DNA of 64,000 nucleotides from Pterois miles. Taxonomy: Eukaryota > Chordata > Actinopteri > Perciformes > Scorpaenidae. Shown here in pieces: positions 1 to 12,319 of the stretch; the first letter of the stretch is position 1, and each line of letters begins with the position of its first letter. The stretch is taken from contig CAMQGK010000008.1 in NCBI GenBank assembly GCA_947000775.1, positions 5,978,501 to 6,042,500 on the forward strand. Reading direction: 5' to 3'. Made by a program: the position numbers and the translations under genes. The notes beneath the pieces are model-generated. The model saw nothing but the letters and a program-made list of their open reading frames with translations, was not told the DNA's origin and did no database searches.

Positions 1-98
1 TTATTGTCTCTGGTGTGCAGAAAATAAACTGCTTGTTTACTTCTGGAACCCCAAAGTATTTCCTCCACTTTGCAACTCTATAGGATCAGATTTAACTT

Positions 99-392
99 TT
101 GGAGAGAGCACTTTATTCTGAAGAGGTCTTGTATCTTCCTGTCACCCCGTCTCATTCAGTGGAAGGAGGGAGGGTGCACATAAGAGACTGGCGGGACAGG
201 AAGTCCTCCAGGGCGGACACCAAGAGGAAGCCCGTAGCCCCTGGCGCCCTGAAAACTCGCCCCTGCTGGTTCTACGACCACCACCCTCAGCGCTGCCCCC
301 TGCAGGCCGAGCACTGCGCCTTCGCCCACGGACCGGATGACCTCCGACCCTCGAGCAGACCTCCGAAGAAGATGAAAAACGAGGCCTTTTGA
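99..392 (+). CDS. trmt44: Terminal coding exon of tRNA (uracil-2'-O-)-methyltransferase 44 (partial)
   Basis: This is the C-terminal end of a protein whose earlier exons lie before the window. The frame ends in TGA at 390-392. It carries one CCCH zinc finger, spaced C-x9-C-x6-C-x3-H, in the stretch PCWFYDHHPQRC...CAFAHG, followed by a basic tail (RPPKKMKNEAF). TRMT44 (METTL19) is known to methylate the 2'-O of uridine 44 in tRNA-Ser in the cytoplasm and to carry such a finger at its C terminus; the catalytic domain is not in this window. The exon's 5' edge is uncertain: a TAA lies in frame at 93-95, so the acceptor must be downstream of it, for example one of the AGs between 104 and 125. The coding part is GC-rich compared with its surroundings. 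The call rests on the finger and on the downstream gpr78 and cpz, which follow TRMT44 in human 4p16.1. Another CCCH protein is possible but less likely. Confidence 0.72.
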   Translation: MERALYSEEVLYLPVTPSHSVEGGRVHIRDWRDRKSSRADTKRKPVAPGALKTRPCWFYDHHPQRCPLQAEHCAFAHGPDDLRPSSRPPKKMKNEAF

Positions 393-755
393 TTTCCTCG
401 TTATTTAGTTGACTTTTAACTCGAGTAACTGTTTTTCTAATTAATTATTCATCCTGTCCAGCTCGTCCCTGCGTGCAGCTCTACAGCCACAAAGAAAAAG
501 TAGTTCAGGGTCAAGCAGTGTGAGTTTTATTGATGCCGCGTTGCATCATTTCTGGGAACTTCACAGTCTCCTCTTCCTCCTGCGTGAGGCTGCCAAAATG
601 TTCCTGGTGCAGATTTAGGTTTCACTGTTGGATCTCGCTGACACCTCTGACTCATGTTGTCTGCTGAAATTTAATTTCAAGGTATTCTTTTGCCTTTCTT
701 TTTATTTATTTAAGAAGCGGACTTTTGTTAAGCTCAGATTGTTCACTTACTGTAT

Positions 756-761
756 ATTAAA
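756..761 (+). terminator. Possible trmt44 poly(A) signal (ATTAAA)
   Basis: An ATTAAA hexamer lies about 365 bases after the trmt44 stop. No AATAAA is nearer, and the sequence between is AT-rich without other gene signs, as expected of a 3' UTR. Single hexamers are common by chance in AT-rich DNA, so this is weak. Confidence 0.25.
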
Positions 762-1799
762 GTGTATTTCAAGCTACATCTTTTTACTTATTTAAAGATT
801 ATCAAGTCTATCAGGGATTTTGTTGTTGTTGAGCACTCTATTTTATCAACTCTTCCCTCCACTACAGAAAAACTTTAAAAGCTTCTGTATACCTCGCTTG
901 GACACTTAACTCACCTCAGACAGGTACTTTGAGGCTCACAGGCTGGGAGGTGGATAAAGACAGGACAGCATTTGAACAAAGTAAATGTTAGCGCTATAAA
1001 TTATTTGTTGGCAGGAGTTGAGGGGTGTCCCCTCTGGATGGGTGCTCACTGCTGTGTCTCTCTAACACAGTTTGCCATCACCCTGTGGCTCAAATGTCAA
1101 AACCAGTAAGGCCCACCCAGGGACTGCAGCACGCTGATGGGAAGCATCTCCTCGGGGTTTGGTTGTTTATGTGAGCGACACCACTGATGCAGTAAAAAAT
1201 AAGACAATACACACTATTTAAATGCAGTCACATATAGAGGAAGAATGTGAAGTAATAAAGTAGACTGGCAATAATGATGTTAGCACCAGTTCTCACAGGT
1301 ACTTTAACAAGGTGCTGTGCGCAGTTTTCTAACATTAAACTATAGTTTCTCTGTTTGGAGCCACTAATCTGCAAACTGACCACTGAGGCTCAAAAGGCCA
1401 GTTCACCCAAATTATTAAAATAATTTTCTCAACCCTCGTGGTATCTTTATGGAAGCCCATTTCTGCCAGGAAAAGAAAACACTGATGAAATGCTGGCAAA
1501 AACAAAAATAATAAGTCCCAGTGAAACAGATGTCAGAGCGTCTTCAGGGCTCAGATTGTAGCGTGATAATGAGCCTCCACAGACGCCTCCCTCATCGCTA
1601 AAGCTGCAGATTGATTGATGGATGGATGGTGTGATATTATTGGTTGAAATTGGTTGGTACTAGCTTATGCAGGTACACGTCTTCTTTTGTTTTATAGCAT
1701 GAAAAGATGAATGGATTTGATATAATATGTAATTGTTTTGACATACTGTATATTTTTAAATATGTGCACAAAATGACATTTTCCATAAGTAAAAAAAAA

Positions 1800-2045
1800 T
1801 ATGAGATATGTCTAGATTTTGACTTACAGTATCTCATAATTCTGACTTAAAATACTATATTTTAACTTATCTTATACCTATGACTTAGCATCTTATCATT
1901 TTGACTAATTAAATCATAATTTTGATTAATGAAGTCACATTTTTGACTTAATATCTCTATTATCTTATAATTTTGACTTAGTGTTGCATAATTTGGACTA
2001 ATTTACTTGTAATTTTGACAAGTCATTTATCTCATAATAATATTT

Positions 2046-2096
<51 letters not shown>

Positions 2097-2290
2097 CTTA
2101 AATAGTTAAATTATGACATAGTTTTCTATGACATCTTATAACTTTGTCAATAAAGTCAGAATTTTTACTAAAAAAAATTTACACCTCACTGTCTCATAAT
2201 TTGACTAATAAAATCATTCGTTTGGCGTAAAAGTGCATAGTTTTACCTACTATTTCATCATTCTGACTGTCACTTAGAAACTCGGTTTAA
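1800..2290. repeat. Degenerate AT-rich tandem repeat with an embedded (TA)n tract
   Basis: A motif close to TCTCATAATTTTGACTTA recurs irregularly about every 25-35 bases through this stretch, with heavy decay (for example near 1835, 1900, 1965, 2140 and 2190). A clean (TA)n microsatellite sits inside it at about 2048-2095. No coding sign. Confidence 0.6.
2048..2095. repeat. (TA)n microsatellite
   Basis: An uninterrupted run of roughly 23 TA dinucleotides. Confidence 0.95.
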
Positions 2291-4814
2291 AAAAAGTTCA
2301 GATACAAAATATTTTTGTATGTTGTATTTTAGTTGAACCAATGAGAAATCCTTAATAGTGATTTTGGACAATTTAGTGTTGATGAAGTAAAAGTGAAAAG
2401 ATGCTTCAGCTGTGATGGACGTAGCGGAGCTGAAAGTGAGCGTGGTTGTGTCTTGACAGGCCGTGCTCAGTCATATTGTGCACAGTGTGGGTTTTAATGA
2501 GCTACTCAGATCATCTCTCCCTCTCTTCCCCTTCGCCTCTCCACTGTGTCATTATGACTCCAGGAAGAAATCAATTCATGAAAACACTGGTTCAGCTCAG
2601 GGTCTGCAAAGATCATCGATGGAATCAACCTGCTGCCCTACATTTAACTGCAGAGGAGTGTGACGTGGTCTGGGAGCGGAGGTGTTAACCTGCCTGATTC
2701 CCAACTCCACACACACTTGCGACCACTCTTGCCATGACCTTTTGACCCCAGTCTCTTCTGACCGCTGTTCAATAAGCCATCATTATGACTCTGCTTATGT
2801 CCGCCTTGCACCGCAGCCCTGGAGATCAGAGGAGGAGACCCAGAGCAAACAAAATGACCCCCCTCCATCCAGTCTCCCTTCCCTCAGCACTCACGTAAAC
2901 ACTGCATAGGAAGTCTGCTGCTCACTCAACTGAAGAATGCATCATTGTGCCAAAAACAACAACTACTACAAACAAGAAAACAATCTTCTCTGCACAGTAT
3001 ATCCATAAAGCTGGCTTAGGCTTGGTAATTTAAGATCACAAGAAGTCTAAATGTGTCTAAACTGGGTTTCATTTGGTGGAAAAGATGAATTACTGTAATA
3101 TAAATAAATACATTTAAACATTTAGTTAGACCGTTTATCATCTGTTCACATGGTAGATCACCAGAGCAGAAGCGGAGGTCTGGCGCTGGAGTACAGACAG
3201 TGTGAAACTCCATATGGGGTGGAGGTCAGAGACGACGGATGGGCCCCAAACGCAGGGTTTCACCCAGCAGGCCGGGGGTTTACATTTTAAGTTTCACTTT
3301 CACTTTTACAACATAGTAGATCCCTATTGACCCAAATCTGCGGTGCTTCTAGCGACTGATAATGGCTATTTAATGGCCCGATAACAGTCCAGTCATGTGT
3401 TTTTGAGTCAGATTTCTTACTTGCCAGGCACTCTACAGTATTAGCCTTTTCTGGGGGCTTTCAACCATATCACACGTTCTTCATCATACAGCAATAAGCG
3501 ATGATTATGAAGACAGGAAACTGTAACCAGAAATAGTCCTGCAACAGAAATGTCTACTTATTTGTTTCTGACTTCTTCCCAAATCTTTGCTTTTTCCTGA
3601 CTATTTGGTTGAAATACTCACAGCTCGTACATGTGCAGTATGGCTTGGATATAAAGGTCACAGGCTAATAATGATGAGAACCAGAGACTGTTGATATAGG
3701 AGCTGCACATCACAACATGAATTCCTGTGTCTGCAGTTGAATTGGCTTCCAGATATCAAGATCCTGTTGCTGTTCAACTGGAAAACTATGTGAATTATGT
3801 AAACAAACTGTTTCCTTTAAAGGCGGCTCTGCATGTCTTACACAATGCCTGATACTGAACAGGGGCTCTAGTTCTTTTCTTGGTTTCTTTGGGTCAAGTC
3901 AGTGCTTGAATCATGTTCATTAGCTCTGCAAATTTCCAGTCTCAGTCCGCAGGAGTGAATTAGAAATGGTGAAAGCAAAAGAAAGGACAGAGGGGACAGA
4001 AAAAATGACTCCCCATGCTTGAAATCTAGGTCAGGGAGAAGTGGCTGCATCTCTTTGCCTAAGCCAACAACTTTTCCTGTGTTTCCCTCATGCTTTATTC
4101 ATTGTGGCACCATGGGGCCCGGTGATGTACAAAAGTCTCTCTCAGCAAAGCGAGCCGTGTAGGACTGCAACGCTGACAGCTGTCGCTGCGATGAAGTCTT
4201 TTGTTTGACTGTCGCTGCGCCTCACAAAATCTCCTTTTTCTTCTCAGTTTTGTGAGTTTTCTGGAGAGGGGTTATTTAGGTAGCTAAATATCTGTATTTA
4301 TGCATGAATCTATAGGAACCACTACATTTTCCCCCTCAACTGACAGTTCACTGAGCCTGTTACACCCGTTAAGCTTTCCGTTCTTAATGCCCTTGATAGT
4401 AATGCTGGGATATTGTAGGTAATAAACCGGTTAGCTTGGCAACGTTCATCCGTTCCTTACAGGTTACTGTGGAAAGGTCCACGTCTCTACTACCATTTTG
4501 TTGCTGTTCCTGTTCTTGTATTTACTTTATTCTTATTTGATTTTATTTTGTTTTATTTTTTACCTATTCGTACATTTTACACTGTATGACTTGCTATTTG
4601 ATAACTTTTTTTTTTTCATACAAATCATGAAATTTTCGCCCTTAGCATTAAAATTTAGGCTATTTTTTCAGCTTGAAGTAGCTAGTGAAACAAAAAAAAA
4701 CATCAGAAACAAAAAATAATTTACAAAAATCTTTTTAAAATCCTGAAATAAGAGGTAACCTTTGACCCTTGTGTAAAAAAGATGGATCAAATGGTCGTTA
4801 AATCAGTGTATGTC

Positions 4815-5030
4815 AAAAGTCAAACTTTACTATCTTCGTCACATACATACAGGTACATACATGAAATTGAACCTCTGCATTTAACCCATCCTTAGGGGGC
4901 TGCTGAGAAGCACCTGGAGCAACTTGGGGTTCAGTGTCTCCTTCAAGGACACTCGCAGATGGCAGGAGCTGGGCATCGAACTGCCAACCTGGTTAAAGGA
5001 CGACTCCGATACAGTCGCCCCACAATGTAG
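4815..5030 (-). mobile_element. SINE-like dispersed repeat fragment
   Basis: This holds phrases typical of short interspersed repeats in fish: a CTGCATTTAACCCATCC block, an AGCAGC-type turn, TCCTTCAAGGACACTC, and a B-box-like GCATCGAACTGCCAACCT at about 4974-4991. In the reverse direction that reads GGTTGGCAGTTCGATGC, close to an RNA polymerase III B box, so the element probably runs on the minus strand. The family name is not determined. Confidence 0.5.
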
Positions 5031-7289
5031 GTGTGTTTTACTTTTTTTTTCTCTGCATCTGACGGAGCTACATAACTTTCAATTACTAAGTATTCTGATT
5101 ACACAATTGTTTTTGGCTTGAAGATGTCAAAAGTTTTCTGACTTTGTCCCTGAGCTTACTTGAGAAGAGGGAGCTCCTCGGATTTCCCAGCCACAGAAAA
5201 GTTCACCTTAAATCTCTCCCGCTTGAGAAGCCGAGGATGATATTTTCATCCGGGCACTCGATCAATATCTCTCCGTCAAGCGGATGGTAGTGGCAGATAA
5301 CACGCTTCTAGTCTTTATTTTGTGTACTTACTACCCACAGTAGACCCTTTTCACCCACTTTACCTCCCGCCATCCAACATCCTCGATCTTTCCCTGGGAG
5401 ACACTCAGAGATAAGGTTCTTACATACCTGGCGCTCCCCGAGCGTGGCATCGCATGAACTAAGATAGACAGATAAGGGAGGAAGATTTGTTTGGAAGTGT
5501 CTCCATTTGATGTTTCACTGTTCAACGCGTACTTCAAAAAGTTGGCAGATGACAGCGTGGATGGCGCTTCTTCTCGGCACAGAACTGGAAATACACACAT
5601 GGGCCGTGCCATGGCATCTACCCAAGTCACTCCGATTCCCATGCAGTTAAAATTAGAGCACACTTTATGCGTTCCTGCGAGTATAAAGCTGTCTGATCCA
5701 CTGTGTATGCACTGATTTATCTCATTTATTACACCTGAATTGATTTTGCAACAGAATCCCAGTGAATACAAAACCGTAAATTTTACTCAAACATTGATCC
5801 ACAGCAACAAAATACTTTTTTTTTTGCTTGCTGAAATTGGCACTTGGGAGCCAATCCACTCAATTAATATTTGATGAGATGTTAATTTAATACTGTGTTC
5901 TGCACAAAATGCGATGCCTCAAAAGTGTGAACTCCCACTGTCCCAGTGCTTTCCTTCCCCCACACACTGCTAATCATATCATAATCATAATTTAGATTTT
6001 TGATTTCATGCACTGTTCAAATTACCGTCTGTTTAAATCTCAGCAACTGTATAGTATCTGGAGACCATGAAAACGCTGAATGAAGAGATTACAAGTTTAC
6101 ATGACAGATTTTCAACTCTAACAGCTTCAGAACTGAATGACATTAGTTCTTCCTTTTAGGTGTTTACATCTTAGCATCCCTCATTCTTTGGTACTTACTG
6201 TCGTTTCCTGAGTTGATTGAAGGGTCATTCAGATCTTCTAAGAACTGAGAGTTTGGTGTATTTCATTTCTTGCCCAATCAGCATGTGACAATACCCTTTC
6301 TTTAGGGCCTAAGAGAGGTGGGGAAATGCACACCCAGGGTATTCTGATTCCTCCTCGACATAATGCAGACCTCATTTTAGCAGATTTAGCCAGAAAGCTG
6401 TGGTCTTTAGGCCTTTTGTGACGTTGTTTTTGAAACTTTTAAGCATTCTGAAACCAAGCTGGAGTTAATATTAAACAACACCTCAGGTTACCTGCATCAG
6501 GGCTGATCTTAGTGCCATTCGTGCAGGAGTTTGTGCTTTCCTATCTGGTTCTCAGGCTTCCTCCTGACCAGCTGAAATCTGTGAATTCACAACCGCCACA
6601 ATCTCAGAGTCGGAACCCATCGGTTATCGGTCTGATGACAGATAAGCCTCTGGGGTTTCCGGCGTAGCCAGTGGACATCCGGGCCAAGACTTCCTTTGCG
6701 GTGCGCTGCTCATTGTTTGCAGTCTGACTGAGAACGTGAGATGACTGGAGTTTAGAGACGACGTGTATGACTGGATAGCTGATGGGCTGTACGTCAGCCA
6801 ACATGTTCCGCCTGGACTGTTTACCTGCATTCAGCCAAAGCCACCTTGAACGTGATTGGTCAATACTACCCTCCTACAAACGGAAACCAGAATGCTTCTG
6901 ATACTAAAATCTTGTCCCGTTGCCTACAGATCCTACAAGTGAATGCTGAATCTGTTTATAGAGATCACGATCTGTTATTCAGAGTTTTGGAGAAAAATGC
7001 TCCACGTGAACACAAATCCAAAGTAATAAAAACATAAAACTAAGACTTTGTGTGTCAGGCAACCGACGTCCACACAACACACAAACTGATGCTAGATACA
7101 CAACATTATAAGCTCAGGACACATGCTAGACTAATGGCTTGCAACAACATCATGGTTAGATCATCAAAGATGACTCTTTCTCTCCTGTATCATCCTGTCG
7201 GCACACCCACAGGATCTGTTTTTCCAAGTTTTTTAGTAAAAAACTGTTTCAAATTCATTGGGGCAGGCAGTATTTACTTACTTTGTACT

Positions 7290-7581
7290 TGTTGATCCGG
7301 TTGGCACATAGAGCAAGGACTAAGGATCTCCACTTGTCTCTGTTGCTTTCTCAATACTGTTCCAGCTGTATCCTCTCACTTTCATTTCTCCTTTGACGGT
7401 TCACCTCCATGTTGTTTTGGCCTCCCTCTTTTCTCTCAGGTTTCCAATGCAATGCCACTTTTGCCATGTCATCAGATGGTTTCCTTAATACATGTCCTAG
7501 CCATCTCCATCTTCTTCTTATCAATGTTGTTTCCATGTCCAAGCACCCTGTTGTTTTCTGTAGTTTGTAATCTAATCTCAT
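7290..7581 (-). mobile_element. 3' remnant of a non-LTR retrotransposon (LINE) pol gene
   Basis: The minus strand encodes a stretch with RRRWRWLGHVLRKPSDDMAK, then a KPERKEGG-like basic segment. After a stop at about 7350 the frame continues with a piece like NRDKWRSLVLALCANR. This arrangement (WLGHVLR, basic linker, RxxWRSLVxALCA) is the usual extreme C terminus of reverse-transcriptase-encoding LINEs in animal genomes. Only about 95 codons remain and the frame is broken, so it is a dead fragment, with no catalytic domain in view. The clade (RTE-, Jockey- or L2-like) cannot be fixed from this piece. Confidence 0.75.
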
Positions 7582-7892
7582 GGGCAGGCAGTGCAGGTAA
7601 TAAATGTAAAAAGTTCATAAAGTAGCTTTTGCCACCAATTATTGCATTATTACAGTAGAAAAACAAACAAATTGATAAATGCACACACATATGGACACAA
7701 TTATTTTCCAAACAAGCCAAAAAAACAACAACAAAAAAAAAACATCCTCAGTCCCGAAGAGGAGAATAAAACACAATCCAACACATTTCAACCAAACAAA
7801 CAAATTAACAACAGCCTCAGAAAACAGGCAGGAGGGAGGAAAAATCCTAGAGAGGAAGAAGACAAAGAAAAGAGAAACAAGTAAAAATTGAT

Positions 7893-7912
7893 AAAAAAAA
7901 AAAAAAAAAAAA
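7893..7912. repeat. Poly(A) tract
   Basis: A run of about 19 adenines, following an A-rich stretch from about 7720. It may be the tail of an old retroposed copy, but no parent body is recognised. Confidence 0.8.
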
Positions 7913-8879
7913 TCTACCCAACAACATCCTAACCCTAAAACAAACATTATTAAAGTTTTCTGAAGAAAATAAACACTATGATATTTGTTGAACAATGCAT
8001 AAAAAGTACATACTCACATACGCTTTTGTACTTTTCCTAAGATAATACCGAATTTAAGTTGCTTTTGTTTAAATGGAAAGCCTCTTCTTATCACATAGAT
8101 GACACACAGTGCCGAAATGTTAATTACATTTACAGTTTTTCCACATTTTTAAAATGCATTTTCAGAAACCCAATTGTGAGAGTTAGATGACCCAACAGCA
8201 GGACTGTTTTCCAAGTGCATACTTCATATGGTTCTTCAAACTCTTCATATAATCAACTAAGTCACACGTTATAATATAGAACAGCTTCCAGGGGTGAATC
8301 CTATAGTGTCACTGTCAGGGGGAAACAGGCACATTCAATTTTGTTTTCATGATGCAATATTACATAATCTGCGTTACTTTCAGTTTGACGCTACACCTTT
8401 AGCTGATCAGTGCTGTGAGCATCCAGCTCCCATGAGTCAAACAGCTCGCCTTCACTAACTTGCTAAAGTGAAAAAAGACAAATACATCTGACAAGCATGA
8501 GAGCAGCTCGGGAGCTCTGATGTTAGGTGAAAATGGGGGTTACCATAGAGGCGGATGGGAGGGGGTGTCGTCACTATGGGCGACGGGCCGAGGTGACCCA
8601 GATGGCACAAAAGCAGCCGAGCCTATTGGACTGCTGTTTTTTGACAGCTACACTGCATTACCCAAAAGTCTCTTGTCAAATCGTGGTCACACCTCTGATT
8701 GAACACATACTGTAGTGTTGTATGATGGATGAACGAAATCCTGCATTTAAACTGTGCATGAAAAAAAAAAAAAAAAAAACATCTGTGGTTACCCTTCATC
8801 AAGCACAGCCTCTCCAGTTATAGTGATGTGTTAGCTGTGTGTGTGTGGGCCAGTGGGCAATGTCTGGGTCTGAAAAGTG

Positions 8880-9415
8880 AAGCCAATGCAGTGTCTTAAA
8901 CTTGCATTCTTTCTAGTAGCCAGCAGGGGGCGACTCTGCAATGATTAGTCAGATTCTATAGAAGTCTATGAGAAAATGAGCCTACTTCTCACTTGATTTA
9001 TTACCTCAGTAAACATTGTAAACATGAGTTTATGGTCTCAGTCACTAGTTTGAAGTCTTCTTCAATGCAGCATGATGATCATTTAGTAAATTATGGTCCC
9101 ATTTAGAGTCAAATGGACCATAAAGCAGGGGGTGCTTTAGGGTGTGGCTATCTTGTGATTGACAGGTTGCTACTATGCCATTTTCTGGTCTGGGTGTTGT
9201 GTTTTCCTCTTAGAATCCTTTCACAGTGTATTTTCAGTTTAGTAATGTTAGGTAAAAATGTCTTATTACCTAGCTCTGAACTCTCATGTCACTTCTGGTT
9301 GCAAAAAAACAAGATTGTGATGGCCAAAATGTCAAATTCAAGGCTTCAAAACACCAGTTCACAAACCAATGGGTGACGTCACGGTGACTACGTCCACTTC
9401 TCATATACAGGAGGC
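8880..9415 (+). mobile_element. Dispersed repeat, copy A (inverted partner at 52.6-53.1 kb)
   Basis: Long parts of this segment match the reverse complement of about 52600-53090. Shared blocks include a GTCAAATGGACCATAAAGCAG segment (about 9109-9128), a TGTGATTGACAGGTTGCTAC segment, and a CACAAACCAATGGGTGACGTC end near 9360-9380. It is non-coding and of unknown family. At 8920-8935 it carries a strong CTCF-like core (CCAGCAGGGGGCGACT). Confidence 0.65.
8920..8935 (+). promoter_or_regulatory. CTCF-like motif inside a dispersed repeat
   Basis: CCAGCAGGGGGCGACT matches the core vertebrate CTCF consensus (CCASYAGRKGGCRS) at almost every position. Motif match only; occupancy cannot be seen from sequence. 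Confidence 0.4.
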
Positions 9416-10649
9416 GATCAGCATAAAGACTAGAAGCAGCAGGAAGCAGCTAGCTTGTCCAGTGTTTAAGTATAAGCCTAGCAGCACTTTTAAAGCTCCA
9501 TAACGTATTCTGCACACAAACAAAAATGCTGGAAACTTACATGCTGGCTAACAACAGTGCAGTGAGGTGACTTCCCAGAGCTTGTCATCAGTTGCCTGAC
9601 AGATAAACTTGTGTTTGTTGAGAAATAGATACAGCACATAACACCACAAACATTCATTCATTTATTTTTACTTTTCTGTTTGAGTATGCATTGAACAAAC
9701 CAAGGCGATGTGTTGGTAGGCGTAGCATACTGTATTTGTGGATAGAGCCAGGCCAGCTAAGCTAAACTGTTACGCATTTCCCAAAATGTCAAACTATTCT
9801 TTTACTGCACTTTTACTGCACAAAAAGGCATTTTGCGGTCAATACAAATGCCTTTGTTGCTTTTGGCGTGTCATTTGTACTTCCTGTATGTGCTGAGTCC
9901 AATATAAATATATCTGCAAGTAAATGCTACGGTAAGAGTTTGTGATGTGGACTAAAATGTGAGAAAGGCCACTTATGGTGGGCAGGTGGGGAGATGGACG
10001 GGTCCAACAAACAGAGGACGTTAAGGATGTTTATTATGTAGGTTTTCCTAAGTAATGTTTTGTTGCTTCTGTACATACTTCACTTAGTTTACATGCTCAT
10101 TTTAAGCCCAACCATAACATTTTTAGAACTGAGTGCTTTTGTTGCCTCAACCTAATTGTGAACGTTACCGTACCCAACCCAGTGATGAATGTATAAGCCT
10201 TATGGCCTCATATATGTTTCATATAACAGATGCAAACTGGTGCAGGTTTTCTAATGATCAGGCAGATTTTTGATGCCAAAAGATTTTTTTCTCACCATTA
10301 TACATTTAAATCAGACCAGCTCATGTATGTAGGCTGTACTTTGTACTTTTGTACTATGCAAGGCACTTTCTCTAGTGAAAGATATGGGTCTAAAATATTC
10401 AGTGCTTCAGTCTTCGAGAGTGTCATAGTCATGGCTATGCAATGACATTAAACATGGATGCACAATGTAATCTAATGGATCTGAGGGACTGTGATTGAAT
10501 ATCGCCCCACCTCATCTCTAATGAGATTCTCTAAATCTTTAACATGATACCAAACACCAAAAGCCACATATAGCAGACACTTCCATTATTTAAACCAGCC
10601 TGCTTGTCCACAATCCAAAAAAAGGGCATTCGCTTTAAAATTGCTTTCC

Positions 10650-11065
10650 TCAATCTAATCGTCTTTGGACAGGAATGTTTGTTTGCCTCTTCTTTGCTTT
10701 TAAAGACTCCCGCTGCCTCCCCAGAGAGGGTAAGAGTGGGCGACGGTGGTGGCTGAAAATAGCACCCGTCGAGAAAGGATGAATCAACGCTGCACCTTAT
10801 GCTTAATTAAAGATTAACGAGAAATTGCTCGCTGGCATGGAGGTTTCTCAAAGCCCCACTTTACTTCTCTGATTAGGGTTACGTAACACTTGTTAATACT
10901 GCATAGACTATGCTAAAACAGTAATGGTAGCGGCCGGAGTGGCAGAATCAATCCTGCCATGACAGGCCACAAAATCTGAAGCTGGTGTGTTGCCAGCACA
11001 TTGATTAATTGGCTGCTCACAGCTGCTAAATCACTTAAATCATACTGATTTGTGTAGAATGTGTG
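10650..11065. other. Candidate conserved non-coding block
   Basis: Non-repetitive sequence without open frames, dense in homeodomain-type cores: TTAATTAAAGATTAACGAG near 10803, TGATTAGGGTTACGTAAC near 10870 and TTGATTAATTGGCTGC near 11000. The texture, with balanced composition, no simple repeats and many short TF-site-like words, resembles deeply conserved vertebrate enhancers. Conservation itself was not tested. Confidence 0.35.
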
Positions 11066-11257
11066 TGAATTAATGATGAACCCCCCTCAATGAAACAGTC
11101 CAAGCAGTGGACCTCAATTTGTCATTTGAAGCACATAAAGAGCACTGATGCCATGCCAGTCTGTAAGACTTGAATCAGTATTCTGTAAAGATGTACTCAG
11201 GAAAATATTAAGTTTCATGATGGCGATGACGCATCCTTGCAAGCTCAAAATGTCTGG

Positions 11258-11850
11258 TAACAATTCATCTTACAGGTCTGCAAATCTCATGGTAATTAGA
11301 TGATCATTAGCAAGTAACCAACTTGAAATTTCTTTGGAATTACTGCCAAATTACCCCAATATTGACCTCAAAATGTATTGAAAATTACTTTATGATGAAC
11401 ATTATTTAATAGCTATATTCCACTGTTTCCCAATAGCTGTTAAATTATTTAATACATTTCATTTATTAGCAATTAACTTTTCAGTTTGTTTAAAAAACTC
11501 CCTGATTCATTACATTAGCTACTAGTTGACATTTATGTAGACAATAAGTCACACAATGGTGATTTGTGCCTAATCAGAAGTGTCTTTTATTAGTTTTGGT
11601 TTTCCACCTCTGATGAAGAGCAGCGTACAGCCGCTTTTCAAGCCTAAGGGCCCTATTTTAACCATTTTATGCTGTTTCAGCATATAATTATTAAATTATG
11701 TTCATAATAAAGTCATTTTTATACATTTGGAGGTAAATATTGGAGTAATTTGGTAGTAATTCGAAAGAAATTTCAAATAGGTTACTTGCTAATTATCACA
11801 TATTTACTATGAAATGTCTGGACCTGTAAAAAGAAGTGTTACCAGTTATT
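11258..11850. mobile_element. Foldback MITE with arms of about 130 bp
   Basis: The left arm (about 11258-11400) and the right arm (about 11715-11850) are reverse complements with moderate decay. The left reads CTGGTAACA...TTACAGGTC...GCAAGTAACC...GAAATTTCTTTGGAATTAC, and the right reads the same on the other strand. The interior holds TTAGTTTTGGTTTTCCACC and AAGCCTAAGGGCCC. No transposase is encoded, so this is a non-autonomous DNA transposon of undetermined superfamily. A partial copy in the same orientation lies at about 23560-23880. Confidence 0.7.
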
Positions 11851-12319
11851 TCAACAAATGAAAATATGTGTTCATCCCGAAGCTGTTTGACTCCAATTCT
11901 TGAACGTAAGGAGACAGGAAACAGGACACTGAGAGAGAGTGAAAGAAAATAATGGAGAGAACAAGTGTTCAAGAGTTCATAGATAGAGATGGACAAAGTC
12001 TGTGTTGTCACATAAACACAATAACATACACACTGCGTCCACACCGATAATGAAAAGATGTCCTGGGTATGCTGAACTCGCTTTGTAGCACCGGCCTCAG
12101 ATGGTTAGTTCGTTGTTAGCAAGCTACAGCTCACATCTGTACAGTCGGTACATGAGCTGTTTGTGGGGGAATAAACACAATCTGTGGAAACACTCCATTA
12201 GTCCAGTTTGTGCAAATGATGCAGGGCGAAATATAATTGTATCACATTCTGTCTGAACACAGTAGACACAAAGTCTGTAAAATATTCCTCATGCATAAAT
12301 ATTCCATGTAACCTCCCCG

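Noticed and set aside
5331..5771. Minus-strand frame of 146 codons
   Set aside because: No domain or repeat recognised, no splice context, ordinary AT-rich codon use; the opposite strand is open in part as well. Likely chance.
7639..7995. Minus-strand frame of 118 hydrophobic codons
   Set aside because: Phe/Leu-rich reading of an A-rich low-complexity stretch with poly(A) runs.
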